Shown one piece after another: positions 15,658 to 24,080 of a DNA stretch of 45,543 nt. The stretch comes from Gammaproteobacteria bacterium (GTDB lineage: Bacteria > Pseudomonadota > Gammaproteobacteria > Steroidobacterales > Rariloculaceae). The position numbers were made by a program, and so were the translations under genes. Every line of letters starts with the position of its first letter. Positions within the stretch are counted from its first letter, which is position 1. The stretch is from positions 1 to 45,543 of the forward strand of contig DASVDR010000048.1 of assembly GCA_036381015.1 (NCBI GenBank), in the 5' to 3' direction. The notes beneath the pieces were generated by a model. That model did not search any database. It worked only from the letters and a program-made list of their open reading frames with translations, and was not told the DNA's origin.

Positions 15658-17466
15658 ATGACCACTAAGCGCTTTTTGTTGTCGCTGGCAGTGGTGTTTC
15701 CGTGGTGCGCGGCGGCCAACGATGACGTCCAGGATCTGATCGAGGATGACAACAACTGGGCGATTTGGGGCGGCGATTACGCCGGTACGCGATACAGCAC
15801 TCTCGATCAGATCAATCGCGAGAACGTCGGGGATCTTCAGGTGGCGTGGACGTTCTCGACCGGGGTGCTGCGGGGCCACGAAGGCGGCCCGCTGGTCGTC
15901 GGCGACACGCTCTATATACACACGCCTTTTCCGAACAAGGTGTATTCGATCAACTTGGCGGATCACTCGATCAATTGGGCCTATTCGCCGACGCAAAGCG
16001 AAGACACGATCCCGGTGATGTGCTGCGACACGGTGAATCGCGGTCTCGCGTACGCCGAAGGCAAGATTTTCCTGCAGCAGGCCGACACGTGGCTGGTCGC
16101 GCTCGATGCCGAGAGCGGCGAAGTGATCTGGCGCGCGCGCAACGGCGATCCGGCGCGAGGTGAGACGAATACGAACGCGCCGCTGGTCGTGAAGGACAAG
16201 GTGATCACGGGGATCAGCGGCGGCGAGTACGGGGTGCGCGGCTTCGTCGTCGCCTACGACATCGAGACCGGGGAGGAAGTCTGGAAGGCCTATAGCGTCG
16301 GCCCCGACGAAGAGCTGCTGGTCGACCCGGAGCGCACGACCCATCTCGGCGAGCCGATCGGGGAGAACTCGAGCCTGAGCACCTGGGAAGGTGATCAGTG
16401 GCAGCTCGGCGGCGGCACGACGTGGGGCTGGTTCACCTATGACCCGGAGCTCGATCTGCTCTACTACGGCTCGGGCAACCCGGGCACGTGGAATCCGGTG
16501 GCGCGCCCCGGCGATAACCGTTGGAGCATGACGATTTTTGCGCGCGACCCGGATACGGGGATGGCCCGCTGGGTCTACCAGATGACGCCGCATGACGAGT
16601 GGGACTACGACGGCGTCAACGAGAACATCCTGGCAGACCTCGAGATGGACGGCGAGATGCGCAGGGTGCTCGTGCACTTCGATCGCAACGGGTTCGCTTA
16701 CACGCTCGACCGCGAGACCGGTGAGCTGCTGGTCGCAGAGAAATACGACCCGGTGGTGAACTGGGCGACGCACGTGGATATGGAGTCGGGCCGCCCGCAG
16801 GTGGTGCCGGAGTACAGCACCCATCAAGGCGGGGAGGACTTCAACACTGAGAACATCTGCCCGGCGGCGCTCGGCACGAAGGACCAGCAACCGGCGGCGT
16901 TCTCGCCGCGCACCAATCTGTTCTACGTGCCGACCAACCACGTGTGCATGGACTACGAGCCCTACGAGGTCGAGTACGTGGCCGGCCAGCCGTACGTGGG
17001 CGCCGTGCTGACGATGTACCCGGCGGGGAACGTGACCGGCGACGGCAGCACGAACCTCGGCAATTTCATCGCCTGGGACGCGACCGAGGGCGAGATCGTT
17101 TGGTCCATTCCGGAGCCGTTCTCGGTGTGGAGCGGGGCTCTGGCCACGGCCGGCGACGTGGTGTTCTACGGCACGCTGGAAGGGTATCTGAAAGCGGTGG
17201 ATGCGATGACGGGTGAGGAGCTCTATCGCTTCAAGACGCCGTCCGGAATCATCGGCAACGTCAACACGTGGGTGCACGACGGCAAGCAGTACATCGGCGT
17301 GCTGTCGGGTATCGGCGGCTGGGCGGGGATCGGCATGGCCGCCGGGCTCGAAGGCGCCACGGAAGGCTTGGGCGCCGTGGGTGCCTATAAAGGCCTCTCC
17401 CGTTATACGCAGCTCGGCGGCGTGCTCACCGTCTTCGCGCTCCCGGACGAGCAGGGGGATCGGTAG
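15658..17466 (+). CDS. xoxF: XoxF-type (lanthanide) PQQ-dependent alcohol/methanol dehydrogenase
   Basis: 602 residues with a signal peptide ([15 protein letters not shown]) and GAGGAGAGG before the start. It is an eight-bladed PQQ propeller acting in the periplasm. Visible residues: the adjacent-Cys disulfide in MCCDTVNRG (C122-C123), metal ligands Glu190 (GGEYGVRG) and Asn274 (GSGNPGTWN), catalytic Asp316 in [11 protein letters not shown], and a second Asp two residues later (Asp318). That Asp is the marker of lanthanide-dependent enzymes; calcium MxaF enzymes have Ala there. [19 protein letters not shown] places it nearer to methanol dehydrogenases (XoxF) than to ExaA-type ethanol dehydrogenases. 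The cytochrome and XoxJ-like genes follow. Substrate (methanol or another short alcohol) is not fixed by sequence. Confidence 0.92.
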   Translation: MTTKRFLLSLAVVFPWCAAANDDVQDLIEDDNNWAIWGGDYAGTRYSTLDQINRENVGDLQVAWTFSTGVLRGHEGGPLVVGDTLYIHTPFPNKVYSINLADHSINWAYSPTQSEDTIPVMCCDTVNRGLAYAEGKIFLQQADTWLVALDAESGEVIWRARNGDPARGETNTNAPLVVKDKVITGISGGEYGVRGFVVAYDIETGEEVWKAYSVGPDEELLVDPERTTHLGEPIGENSSLSTWEGDQWQLGGGTTWGWFTYDPELDLLYYGSGNPGTWNPVARPGDNRWSMTIFARDPDTGMARWVYQMTPHDEWDYDGVNENILADLEMDGEMRRVLVHFDRNGFAYTLDRETGELLVAEKYDPVVNWATHVDMESGRPQVVPEYSTHQGGEDFNTENICPAALGTKDQQPAAFSPRTNLFYVPTNHVCMDYEPYEVEYVAGQPYVGAVLTMYPAGNVTGDGSTNLGNFIAWDATEGEIVWSIPEPFSVWSGALATAGDVVFYGTLEGYLKAVDAMTGEELYRFKTPSGIIGNVNTWVHDGKQYIGVLSGIGGWAGIGMAAGLEGATEGLGAVGAYKGLSRYTQLGGVLTVFALPDEQGDR

Positions 17467-17468
17467 CC

Positions 17469-18092
17469 GTGCGCGTTCACGGAGGCTCGACTGCGCGCCT
17501 CCGCGGAGGCCCGACCGCGCGGCTCGTCGCCGCGGCAATGCTCGCGGCGACGAGCGGCGGCCTTGCGCAGGAAACCGCTCCCGGCGTGCCAGAGCCTGCT
17601 CCCGGCCAACCGGCGCCTGCTCCCGGCGCACAGCCCGATCCCGGCGCGGAAGCGCCTCCGGACGCGCGGGAATCCCCTCCCGAACAGCAGTCTCCCCCCG
17701 CCGGCGCGCAGGCTGCCGAGCCCGAGGCCGACCGGCCCTACACCGTCGAGTGCGGCCCGGATCCGGAGGAAGGCGGCAACGTTTGCTTCGTCGATCGCAA
17801 CACCTACGTCGGGTGGCGGACTTTTCACTCCGTCTGTCACACCTGCCATGCACAGGACGCGGTCGGCAGCTCGTTCGCGCCGAATCTGCTGGAACGGATG
17901 CGAGTGATCGACAAGGCCGAGTTTCTGAAAGCGCTGGATCAAGGCTTCACGGGTCAAGTAGGCGTCATGCCGGCGTGGGGCGCGAACCCGAACGTCAACA
18001 AATATTACGAAGAGCTATGGTCATACTTACGTGCACGAGCGGACGGCGCGTTGCCGCCGGGCCGCCCCAAGCGAATGCGCGGCTCTCAGTGA
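17469..18092 (+). CDS. xoxG: c-type cytochrome, electron acceptor of the XoxF-type dehydrogenase (XoxG-like)
   Basis: 207 residues from a GTG 2 bp after the xoxF stop. A signal-like N-terminus (ARLVAAAMLAATSGGLAQE) is followed by an unusually long linker rich in Pro, Ala and Gln (about residues 38-85). The haem domain (about 90-207) has the haem-binding CHTCH and a Met axial ligand in GQVGVMPAWGANPNV. One CxxCH means a monohaem cytochrome. By position it takes electrons from the dehydrogenase. The stop overlaps the GTG of the next gene, so the three are translationally coupled. The gene symbol is by position and type. Confidence 0.85.
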   Translation: MRVHGGSTARLRGGPTARLVAAAMLAATSGGLAQETAPGVPEPAPGQPAPAPGAQPDPGAEAPPDARESPPEQQSPPAGAQAAEPEADRPYTVECGPDPEEGGNVCFVDRNTYVGWRTFHSVCHTCHAQDAVGSSFAPNLLERMRVIDKAEFLKALDQGFTGQVGVMPAWGANPNVNKYYEELWSYLRARADGALPPGRPKRMRGSQ

Positions 18093-19885
18093 AAGGGCTT
18101 TGCGCCGCGGCGGTGATCGCGGTGGCGTTCGTCGCGGCGAGTCCCGTCAATGCCCAGCCCGTTTGGGACAAGCTCGCGGTCTGCGCCGACCCGAACAACC
18201 TTCCGTTCTCGAACCGAGCTCGAGAAGGCTTCGAGAACCGGCTGGCGGAGATCTGGGCGCGCGAGCTCGGGCTCGAGGTCGAATATACTTGGTTTCCTCA
18301 TCGACGAGGCTTCGAGCGTCACACGCTGACGGCGCAGGACCCGATCACCGGCGAGTACGCGTGCGACGTGATCATCGGCGTGCCGCAGGGGTACGACCTG
18401 GCGATGACGACGCGGCCGTACTATCGCTCCACCTATGCGCTCGTCTATGTGGCCGATCAGGGGCTCGACGTCACTAGCGGCGAAGAGCTCTTGAATCTCC
18501 CGCCGGCGACGCGGGATGCGTTGCGAATCGGCGTGTTCACGCCCGGGCCCGCGGCCAAGTGGCTTGCCTTGCACGGCATGTACCGGCAGATGGTCGCGTA
18601 TCCCTCGCTCCAAGGCGACCCGGACGTGTATCCGGGGCTGATCATCGAGAACGAGCTGCTCTCGGGCAACCTCGATGCCGCGATTCTGTGGGGGCCGGTT
18701 GCAGGCTATTTCGCCGCGCGCGCCGCGCCCCGCGCCGTGACCGTTGTTCCGCTGCACTCGGAGCCCGGTGTGCAGTTCGATTTTCCGATCTCGGCCGGAG
18801 TGCGCTTCGGCGAGCGTGACTCTCGCGCTCTGCTCGAGAGCGTGATGGCGCGCACGGCGGACGAGACGGAGGCGCTTCTTGCCGAATATCACATCCCGCG
18901 GGTCGAGGGGATGCCGGACGAGCTGGTCTACGTCACGAACGAGGACGCGGGCACGATTAGCATCATCTCGACCGCGTCGCAAAGGGTCGTCGGCGAAGTG
19001 GAGGTAGGGACGCGGCCGCGGGGCGTGGAGGTCAATGCTGCCGGCGACCGCGTCTACGTCGCCCTGTCGGGCTCGCCGAAGTGTCCGCCGACGATGCCCG
19101 AGGAGCAATGCGAGCAGCTCGAGGCGGACAAGACCAAGGACGGCATCGGCGTCGTCGATGCGCGCACCCAGGAGCTGATCCGCGTGCTGCCGGGCGGCTC
19201 CGATCCCGAGGAATTCGACGTCGACGCCGCCGAGAGCCGGCTCTACGTGTCCAACGAGGACGCGGGGCGGTTGTCGGTCGTGGATCTCGAAACCGGCAAC
19301 GTCGTGCGCACGGTCGAAGTGGGCGCCGAGCCGGAAGGCGTTCGCTTGAGCCCCGACGGCAACGCCGTCTACGTGACGAGCGAAAGCGACCACGCGGTGA
19401 CGGTCGTCGACACGGCCACCGGAGAGGTGCGAGCCTCCATTCCGGTGGGCTGGCGCCCGCGAGACTCGATCTTCACCGCCGACGGCACCCGGGCGTACGT
19501 CTCGTCGGAGCACGGCAGCAGCGTGGCCGTCGTGGATGTCGCGACGAGCCGGGTGCTCGAGACGATCGCGCTCCCGCCGGGCTCGCTGCCGATGGGCCTT
19601 GCGCTTTCTCCCGACGAGCGCCGTCTCTACGTCGCCAACGGCAGGGCGGGGACGGTCTCGGTCGTCGACCTCGAGACGTCCGAAGTCGTGACTCAAGTGC
19701 AAGTGGGGGCTCGTCCCTGGGGCATCGGCCTCACCTCGGACGGCAAGCTGCTTTACACGGCCAACGGCCCCTCGAACGACGTTTCCGTCATCGACACCGA
19801 ATCGTTGAACGTCGTCGCGACGATTCGGGTAGGCGACACGCCGTGGGGGATCGCCGTCGCTCCGGCGCCGAGGCGGTTGGAGTAG
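18089..19885 (+). CDS. xoxJ: Fusion of a XoxJ-like periplasmic binding protein and a YVTN beta-propeller
   Basis: 598 residues from GTG 18089, which overlaps the cytochrome stop. It has a signal peptide (KGLCAAAVIAVAFVAASPVNAQ). Residues about 25-272 are a type-II periplasmic binding fold of the kind encoded with quinoprotein dehydrogenases (VCADPNNLPFSN, YACDVIIGVPQGYDLAMTT, TRPYYRSTYALVYV, GNLDAAILWGPVAGYFA). Residues about 278-598 are a seven-bladed YVTN-type propeller (repeats of the form YVTNEDAGTISIIST, YVSNEDAGRLSVVD, YVTSESDHAVTVVDT). These are usually two separate genes (the XoxJ-type and PQQ-associated propeller families) in such clusters; here they are joined in frame. XoxJ-type proteins are thought to help mature the dehydrogenase; the propeller's job is unknown. 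Confidence 0.85.
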   Translation: MKGLCAAAVIAVAFVAASPVNAQPVWDKLAVCADPNNLPFSNRAREGFENRLAEIWARELGLEVEYTWFPHRRGFERHTLTAQDPITGEYACDVIIGVPQGYDLAMTTRPYYRSTYALVYVADQGLDVTSGEELLNLPPATRDALRIGVFTPGPAAKWLALHGMYRQMVAYPSLQGDPDVYPGLIIENELLSGNLDAAILWGPVAGYFAARAAPRAVTVVPLHSEPGVQFDFPISAGVRFGERDSRALLESVMARTADETEALLAEYHIPRVEGMPDELVYVTNEDAGTISIISTASQRVVGEVEVGTRPRGVEVNAAGDRVYVALSGSPKCPPTMPEEQCEQLEADKTKDGIGVVDARTQELIRVLPGGSDPEEFDVDAAESRLYVSNEDAGRLSVVDLETGNVVRTVEVGAEPEGVRLSPDGNAVYVTSESDHAVTVVDTATGEVRASIPVGWRPRDSIFTADGTRAYVSSEHGSSVAVVDVATSRVLETIALPPGSLPMGLALSPDERRLYVANGRAGTVSVVDLETSEVVTQVQVGARPWGIGLTSDGKLLYTANGPSNDVSVIDTESLNVVATIRVGDTPWGIAVAPAPRRLE

Positions 19886-19896
19886 CTTCCGAAGGC

Positions 19897-19916
19897 GAAC
19901 GGTCCTCCGGCCGTTC
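19897..19916. terminator. Short hairpin after the XoxJ/propeller gene
   Basis: GAACGG (19897-19902), 8-nt loop, CCGTTC (19911-19916), 12 bp after the stop. It has no T-tract and is weak evidence for termination. Confidence 0.25.
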
Positions 19917-19971
19917 CACGCGTCGCTCGAGCTTCCGCAGCGCGGCAAAGCGCGCGGAGGCTCGCGGCCGA

Positions 19972-19999
19972 TTGCCTTTCCTCCGCGAAGGAGTAGAAT
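19972..19999 (+). promoter_or_regulatory. Sigma-70-type promoter before the ABC exporter genes
   Basis: TTGCCT (19972-19977), 16-bp spacer, TAGAAT (19994-19999). The predicted start is near 20006, giving a leader of about 180 nt before the exporter. The leader holds a small open frame. The 19886-20185 gap has no other gene. Confidence 0.4.
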
Positions 20000-20036
20000 C
20001 TCCGCCCCTTTCCCACGTACTCCCACGGAGTCGGCG

Positions 20037-20075
20037 ATGCACGGCATCACCCTCATAAAGCCAGAACAGCGGTGA
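20037..20075 (+). CDS. Possible leader peptide (12 codons) ahead of the ABC exporter
   Basis: An ATG with GGAG 7 nt upstream encodes MHGITLIKPEQR then stop, in the leader of the promoter at 19972-19999. The peptide has no obvious attenuation codon run. It ends 110 bp before the exporter start. It could be a leader that couples translation to exporter expression, or simply chance. It is too short to test by conservation within this window, and it does not resemble PqqA (no Glu-x3-Tyr). Confidence 0.2.
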   Translation: MHGITLIKPEQR

Positions 20076-20185
20076 GCGCGTCCTGATTCCGTCTTGAGCC
20101 GGGCGCCCGCTCGCCGAGCGACGCGAGCGGTTTCCGTCCGAGGCGACATCGTGATTCCGGGACCGCTCTGCCTTCGGAGCCGGGA

Positions 20186-22030
20186 ATGGAAGCGATGACG
20201 TCGATACGACACGATAGCCTTTGGTCCGTGACGCGCGGCCGGCGCGCGCGCTACTTGGGCGCGATCGTCGCGATGGCGCTTTCGAACGTCTTCATGTTCG
20301 GCGCCCCGCTCGCGGCGAAATACGCGATCGACGTCGTCGTCGAGCGCGATCTCCGCGCGGCGGAGACTTGGGCGGCTCCGGCGCTGCGCGCGCTCGGCGG
20401 CGAAGATCCGTTCACCGCGTATCTCTGGCTTTCGGCGCTCGCGATTCTGCTGCTCACGGCTGCCGGCGGTGCCTTTCACTACCTGCGCGGGCGGCTCTCG
20501 GCGACCGCATCGGAGTCGATCGCCCGGACGCTGCGCGAAGCGCTGTACGCGCGGCTGCACCACCTCCGGGCGGATTTCTACGACGAAGCGGACACGGGCG
20601 ACCTCGTGCAGCGCTGCAGCTCGGACGTCGAGACGCTGCGCGTCTTTCTCTCGGTCGACGTCGTCGAGATCGGCCGGGCAGTGCTGCTCGTGCTGAGCGT
20701 GGCGCCGATTCTGTTGTGGCTCGATCCGGGCCTCGCCGCGGTATCGCTTGCGCTGATGCCGCTGCTGACGGTGTCCGCGTTCGTCTTCTTCAACAAGGTG
20801 AAGCGCGCCTTCGAGGTCACGGACGCGGCGGAAGGCGAGATGACCGCGGTCCTGCAGGAGAACCTCACGGGCATCCGCGTCGTGCGCGCCTTCGCGCGCC
20901 AGGACTTCGAGATCGAGAAGTTCGCGCGCAAAAACGCCGCGTTCCGCGATCACAACCGGCGGCTCATCGAGCTGATGGGCATCTACTGGGCGGCGGCCGA
21001 GCTCTTCGCGCTGACCCAGGTCGGGCTCGTGCTGTTCGCCGGCGCCTTCTGGATCGCCGACGGACGCATCACCGTCGGCACGCTGTTCGCGTTCCTGACC
21101 TACGAGGCGATGATCATCTGGCCGGTGCGGCAGCTCGGCCGCGTGCTGACCGACGCCGGGAAAGCCGTCGTGTCCCTGAAGCGCGTCAACGAGATCCTGA
21201 CGGCTCCCGAGGAGACGCGCGATCCCGCCCGCGAAGGCGAGCGCGCCGACGGCGAGATCCGCTTCGAGCACGTCACCTTCGGCTACGACGCTTCGCGGCC
21301 CGTCATCGAGGATCTGAGCGTGCACATACGGGCCGGCGAGACGCTCGCGATCGTCGGCGCTCCGGGGGCCGGCAAGTCGACCCTGATCCGCCTGCTGCTG
21401 CGGCTCTACGAGCCGCAGCGCGGCCGCATCTCGATCGACGGGCGCGACATCCGGACCGCGAGCCGGCAATGGCTGCGCCGCCAGATCGGCGTCGTGCCGC
21501 AAGATCCCTTTCTTTACTCGCGGACCGTCGAGGCGAATCTCCGCGTCGGCCGCTCGGACGCCCGGCACGATCAGCTCGAGCGGGCGGCGCGCGACGCTTC
21601 CATTCACGATTCGATCGTGGCCTTCGCGGAAGGCTATCGAACGCTCGTCGGCGAGCGCGGCGCGACGCTGTCGGGCGGCCAGCGCCAGCGACTTGCGCTC
21701 GCGCGCGCGCTCTTGAAGGACCCGGCCGTGCTGATCCTCGACGATTCGCTGTCCGCCGTCGACACCGGCACCGAAAGCCGCATCCTCGGGGCGCTGCGCC
21801 GCCGGAAGGGCCGCCACACGACGATCTTGATCGCGCATCGCTTGTCCTCCGTCATGCACGCGGACCGGATCATGGTCCTCGAGCGCGGGCGCTGCGTGCA
21901 GCTCGGCGACCACGCAACGCTGTCGCGCGTCGCCGGGCCCTACAAGCGGCTCTGCGAGATTCAAAGCGATCTCGATGCGGAGATTCGCGACGAGCTCGGC
22001 GTCGGCGCCTTCGCGGAGGAGCGGAACTGA
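20186..22030 (+). CDS. ABC exporter half-transporter, degenerate-site subunit (BmrC/YheI-like)
   Basis: 614 residues: six membrane helices (about 20-320) then an ATPase domain. Walker A is GAPGAGKST (391-399), the signature is LSGGQ (495-499), the Q-loop VVPQDP (436-441) and the H-loop His551. Walker B is VLILDD (515-520): the catalytic Glu is replaced by Asp520, as in the degenerate half of heterodimeric exporters such as BmrC or TM287. The partner gene begins 10 bp downstream. Together they should pump a lipid, drug or peptide out of the inner membrane. The substrate is unknown. Confidence 0.93.
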   Translation: MEAMTSIRHDSLWSVTRGRRARYLGAIVAMALSNVFMFGAPLAAKYAIDVVVERDLRAAETWAAPALRALGGEDPFTAYLWLSALAILLLTAAGGAFHYLRGRLSATASESIARTLREALYARLHHLRADFYDEADTGDLVQRCSSDVETLRVFLSVDVVEIGRAVLLVLSVAPILLWLDPGLAAVSLALMPLLTVSAFVFFNKVKRAFEVTDAAEGEMTAVLQENLTGIRVVRAFARQDFEIEKFARKNAAFRDHNRRLIELMGIYWAAAELFALTQVGLVLFAGAFWIADGRITVGTLFAFLTYEAMIIWPVRQLGRVLTDAGKAVVSLKRVNEILTAPEETRDPAREGERADGEIRFEHVTFGYDASRPVIEDLSVHIRAGETLAIVGAPGAGKSTLIRLLLRLYEPQRGRISIDGRDIRTASRQWLRRQIGVVPQDPFLYSRTVEANLRVGRSDARHDQLERAARDASIHDSIVAFAEGYRTLVGERGATLSGGQRQRLALARALLKDPAVLILDDSLSAVDTGTESRILGALRRRKGRHTTILIAHRLSSVMHADRIMVLERGRCVQLGDHATLSRVAGPYKRLCEIQSDLDAEIRDELGVGAFAEERN

Positions 22031-22040
22031 GACTGGAACC

Positions 22041-23942
22041 ATGTACGAGGATCACTACGACGACGGGCTCAACGAGCTCGAGCTCGAGGCGCACGCTCGC
22101 TTCGGCCTTTGGCGCAAGCTCTTTCGCTACGCGCTGCGATACCGGGCGGACCTGTGGCGGCTCAGCTTCTTCGCGATCTTCACGGCGTGCATGGAGGTCG
22201 CGTTTCCGCTCATCACGAAGGCGGTCGTCGACGAGGTCGCGGCGCAGGGCGGAAACGCGCGCTTCCTGCCGTACGCGGCCGCCTACGTCGGCTGCACGCT
22301 GATCCTCGCAGGCTCGGTCGGGGCGTTCATCTGGGCCGGCGGCAAGATCCGCACCCATGTGAGCCACGACATCCGGCAAAGCGCGTTCGAGAACGTGCAG
22401 AGGCTGTCGTTCGATTTCTTCGATCATCGACCCGTCGGCTGGCTGATGGCGCGCATGACCTCCGACTGCGATCGCCTCGCGAACATCTTGACCTGGGCAT
22501 TCCTCGACACCGTCTGGGGCGTCACGATGATGCTCGGTATCGCCGTCGCGATGCTCGTGATGAACGTCAAGCTCGCGCTCATCGTGCTCGCGATCATGCC
22601 CGTGCTCGCGTGGGTCAGCGGCAAGTTTCAGAAGCGGATCCTGAAGAGCGCGCGCGACGTGCGGCGCACGAACTCGCGCATCACGGCGGCCTACAACGAG
22701 GGCATCATGGGCGTGCTCACGAGCAAGGCGTTCGTGCGCGAGGAGCAGAACATCGCCGAGTTCCGCGAGCTCACGGGCCGCATGTACGACAGCTCGGTGC
22801 TGAACCTCACGCAAGCGGCCGTCTACGTGCCGATCGTGCTCACGCTCGCGAGCCTCGCGACCGGCTTGACGCTCGCGGTCGGGGGCATCGATCTGGTCGC
22901 CGGCGCGATGAGCGCGGGCACACTGGTCGCGTTCATGGCATATGCGCGCACGTTCTTCGATCCCGTGGAGCAGCTCGGCAAATGGTTCGCCGAGATTCAG
23001 ATGGCGCAGGCGTCGGCCGAACGGATCTTGGGCCTGATCGACGCGGTGCCGACGATCAAGGACTCGGACGACGTTCTCGAGGCGATCGGGAGACGCGCGA
23101 CTGGACGCGCGAGCAGCGCCGCGGACACCGGTCGCGCCCGCATCGAGCGCATCGAGCTGCGTGACGTCACGTTCGCTTACGACCGGCGGCGCCTCGTGCT
23201 CCGGGGCGTCACGCTCAGCGCCGCGCGCGGCGAGACGATCGCGATCGTCGGCCCGACCGGCGGCGGCAAGAGCACGCTCGTGAATCTAATCTGCCGCTTC
23301 TACGAGCCGACATCGGGCGAGGTGCTGATCGACGGCATCGATTACCGGCGGCTCAGCCTCGCGTGGCTTCAGTCGAACATCGGCATGGTTCTGCAGAATG
23401 CTCACGTGTTCAGCGGATCGATTCTCGAGAACATTCGCTACGGCCGGCTCGACGCCACGGACGAAGAAGTCATCGCGGCCGCGAAGCTCGCCGGCGCGCA
23501 CGATCTCATCGTCGAATTGGAGCAAGGCTACGGCGCCGAAGCGGGCGAGGGCGGGAGCCGTCTCTCCGCCGGACAGAAGCAGCTCATCTCGTTCGCGCGC
23601 GCGATCCTGGCCGATCCGCAGATCCTCGTCATGGACGAGGCGACCTCGTCCGTCGATACCGAGACCGAGCGGCGCATCCAGCAGGGGCTCGCGCGCGTGC
23701 TCGCGGGGCGCATCGCGTTCGTGATCGCGCACCGGCTTTCGACGATTCGCAACGCGACGCGGATCGTCGTCGTCGAGGATGGGCGCATCACCGAGAGCGG
23801 CACGCACGCCGAGCTCATGGCCCGCCGCGGCCACTACTTCGAGCTGTATCGGCAACAAAGCCTGCGCGAGCGGGCGCGGCTCATCGGCACCGCCGCGGCG
23901 CGGCCGCTTTTTCCCGAGCAGAGCCCGGCGGCGGGGGCTTGA
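22041..23942 (+). CDS. ABC exporter half-transporter, catalytic subunit (BmrD/YheH-like)
   Basis: 633 residues from ATG 22041; the open frame upstream overlaps the previous gene and is ignored. Six membrane helices (about 37-310) precede the ATPase. Walker A is GPTGGGKS (404-411) and Walker B is ILVMDE with the catalytic Glu533. The signature is LSAGQKQ (508-514), where the second Gly of LSGGQ is Ala. In the heterodimer this signature would pair with the Asp-bearing Walker B of the first subunit, making one site degenerate, while the other (this Glu plus the partner's LSGGQ) is canonical. The N-terminus is acidic and His-rich (MYEDHYDDG). The substrate is unknown. Confidence 0.93.
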   Translation: MYEDHYDDGLNELELEAHARFGLWRKLFRYALRYRADLWRLSFFAIFTACMEVAFPLITKAVVDEVAAQGGNARFLPYAAAYVGCTLILAGSVGAFIWAGGKIRTHVSHDIRQSAFENVQRLSFDFFDHRPVGWLMARMTSDCDRLANILTWAFLDTVWGVTMMLGIAVAMLVMNVKLALIVLAIMPVLAWVSGKFQKRILKSARDVRRTNSRITAAYNEGIMGVLTSKAFVREEQNIAEFRELTGRMYDSSVLNLTQAAVYVPIVLTLASLATGLTLAVGGIDLVAGAMSAGTLVAFMAYARTFFDPVEQLGKWFAEIQMAQASAERILGLIDAVPTIKDSDDVLEAIGRRATGRASSAADTGRARIERIELRDVTFAYDRRRLVLRGVTLSAARGETIAIVGPTGGGKSTLVNLICRFYEPTSGEVLIDGIDYRRLSLAWLQSNIGMVLQNAHVFSGSILENIRYGRLDATDEEVIAAAKLAGAHDLIVELEQGYGAEAGEGGSRLSAGQKQLISFARAILADPQILVMDEATSSVDTETERRIQQGLARVLAGRIAFVIAHRLSTIRNATRIVVVEDGRITESGTHAELMARRGHYFELYRQQSLRERARLIGTAAARPLFPEQSPAAGA

Positions 23943-23958
23943 CCGAGCGACGGCACGC

Positions 23959-23985
23959 GTCGGGCGAATCGATTTCGCCCGGCGC
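23959..23985. terminator. Hairpin between convergent genes
   Basis: An 11-bp stem (23959-23969 with 23975-23985; one G-T pair) around a 5-nt loop, 17 bp after the exporter stop. No T-tract, but it is well placed as a terminator for the exporter operon and for the convergent gene on the other strand. Confidence 0.5.
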
Positions 23986-24002
23986 GGCGGCAATGCAGTG
24001 CC

Positions 24003-24053
24003 TGCGGTCTAGCGCCAGCGGCGCGGTGCGTGCGGTCCAGCGCCAGCGGCGCG
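24003..24053. repeat. Two tandem copies of a 23-bp GC-rich unit
   Basis: 24003-24025 and 24031-24053 are identical except for one T/C change (TGCGGTCYAGCGCCAGCG followed by GCGCG), with a period of 28 bp. They lie between the exporter terminator and the end of the convergent gene. The function is unknown. Confidence 0.6.
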
Positions 24054-24080
24054 CCGCGCGGCAAGGGAGCGCGTGGAGTC

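Noticed and set aside
15658-17466. Calcium-dependent MxaF methanol dehydrogenase
   Set aside because: The residue two after the catalytic Asp is Asp, not Ala, which marks the lanthanide type.
20037-20075. pqqA for the small frame before the exporter
   Set aside because: PqqA carries a Glu-x3-Tyr motif and precedes pqqB; neither is seen, so it is only listed as a possible leader peptide.
18086-22042. A 1318-residue minus-strand open frame opposite the XoxJ-like and ABC genes
   Set aside because: The plus strand encodes recognised proteins with catalytic motifs, and the antisense frame is Arg/Asp/His-rich without any known fold.
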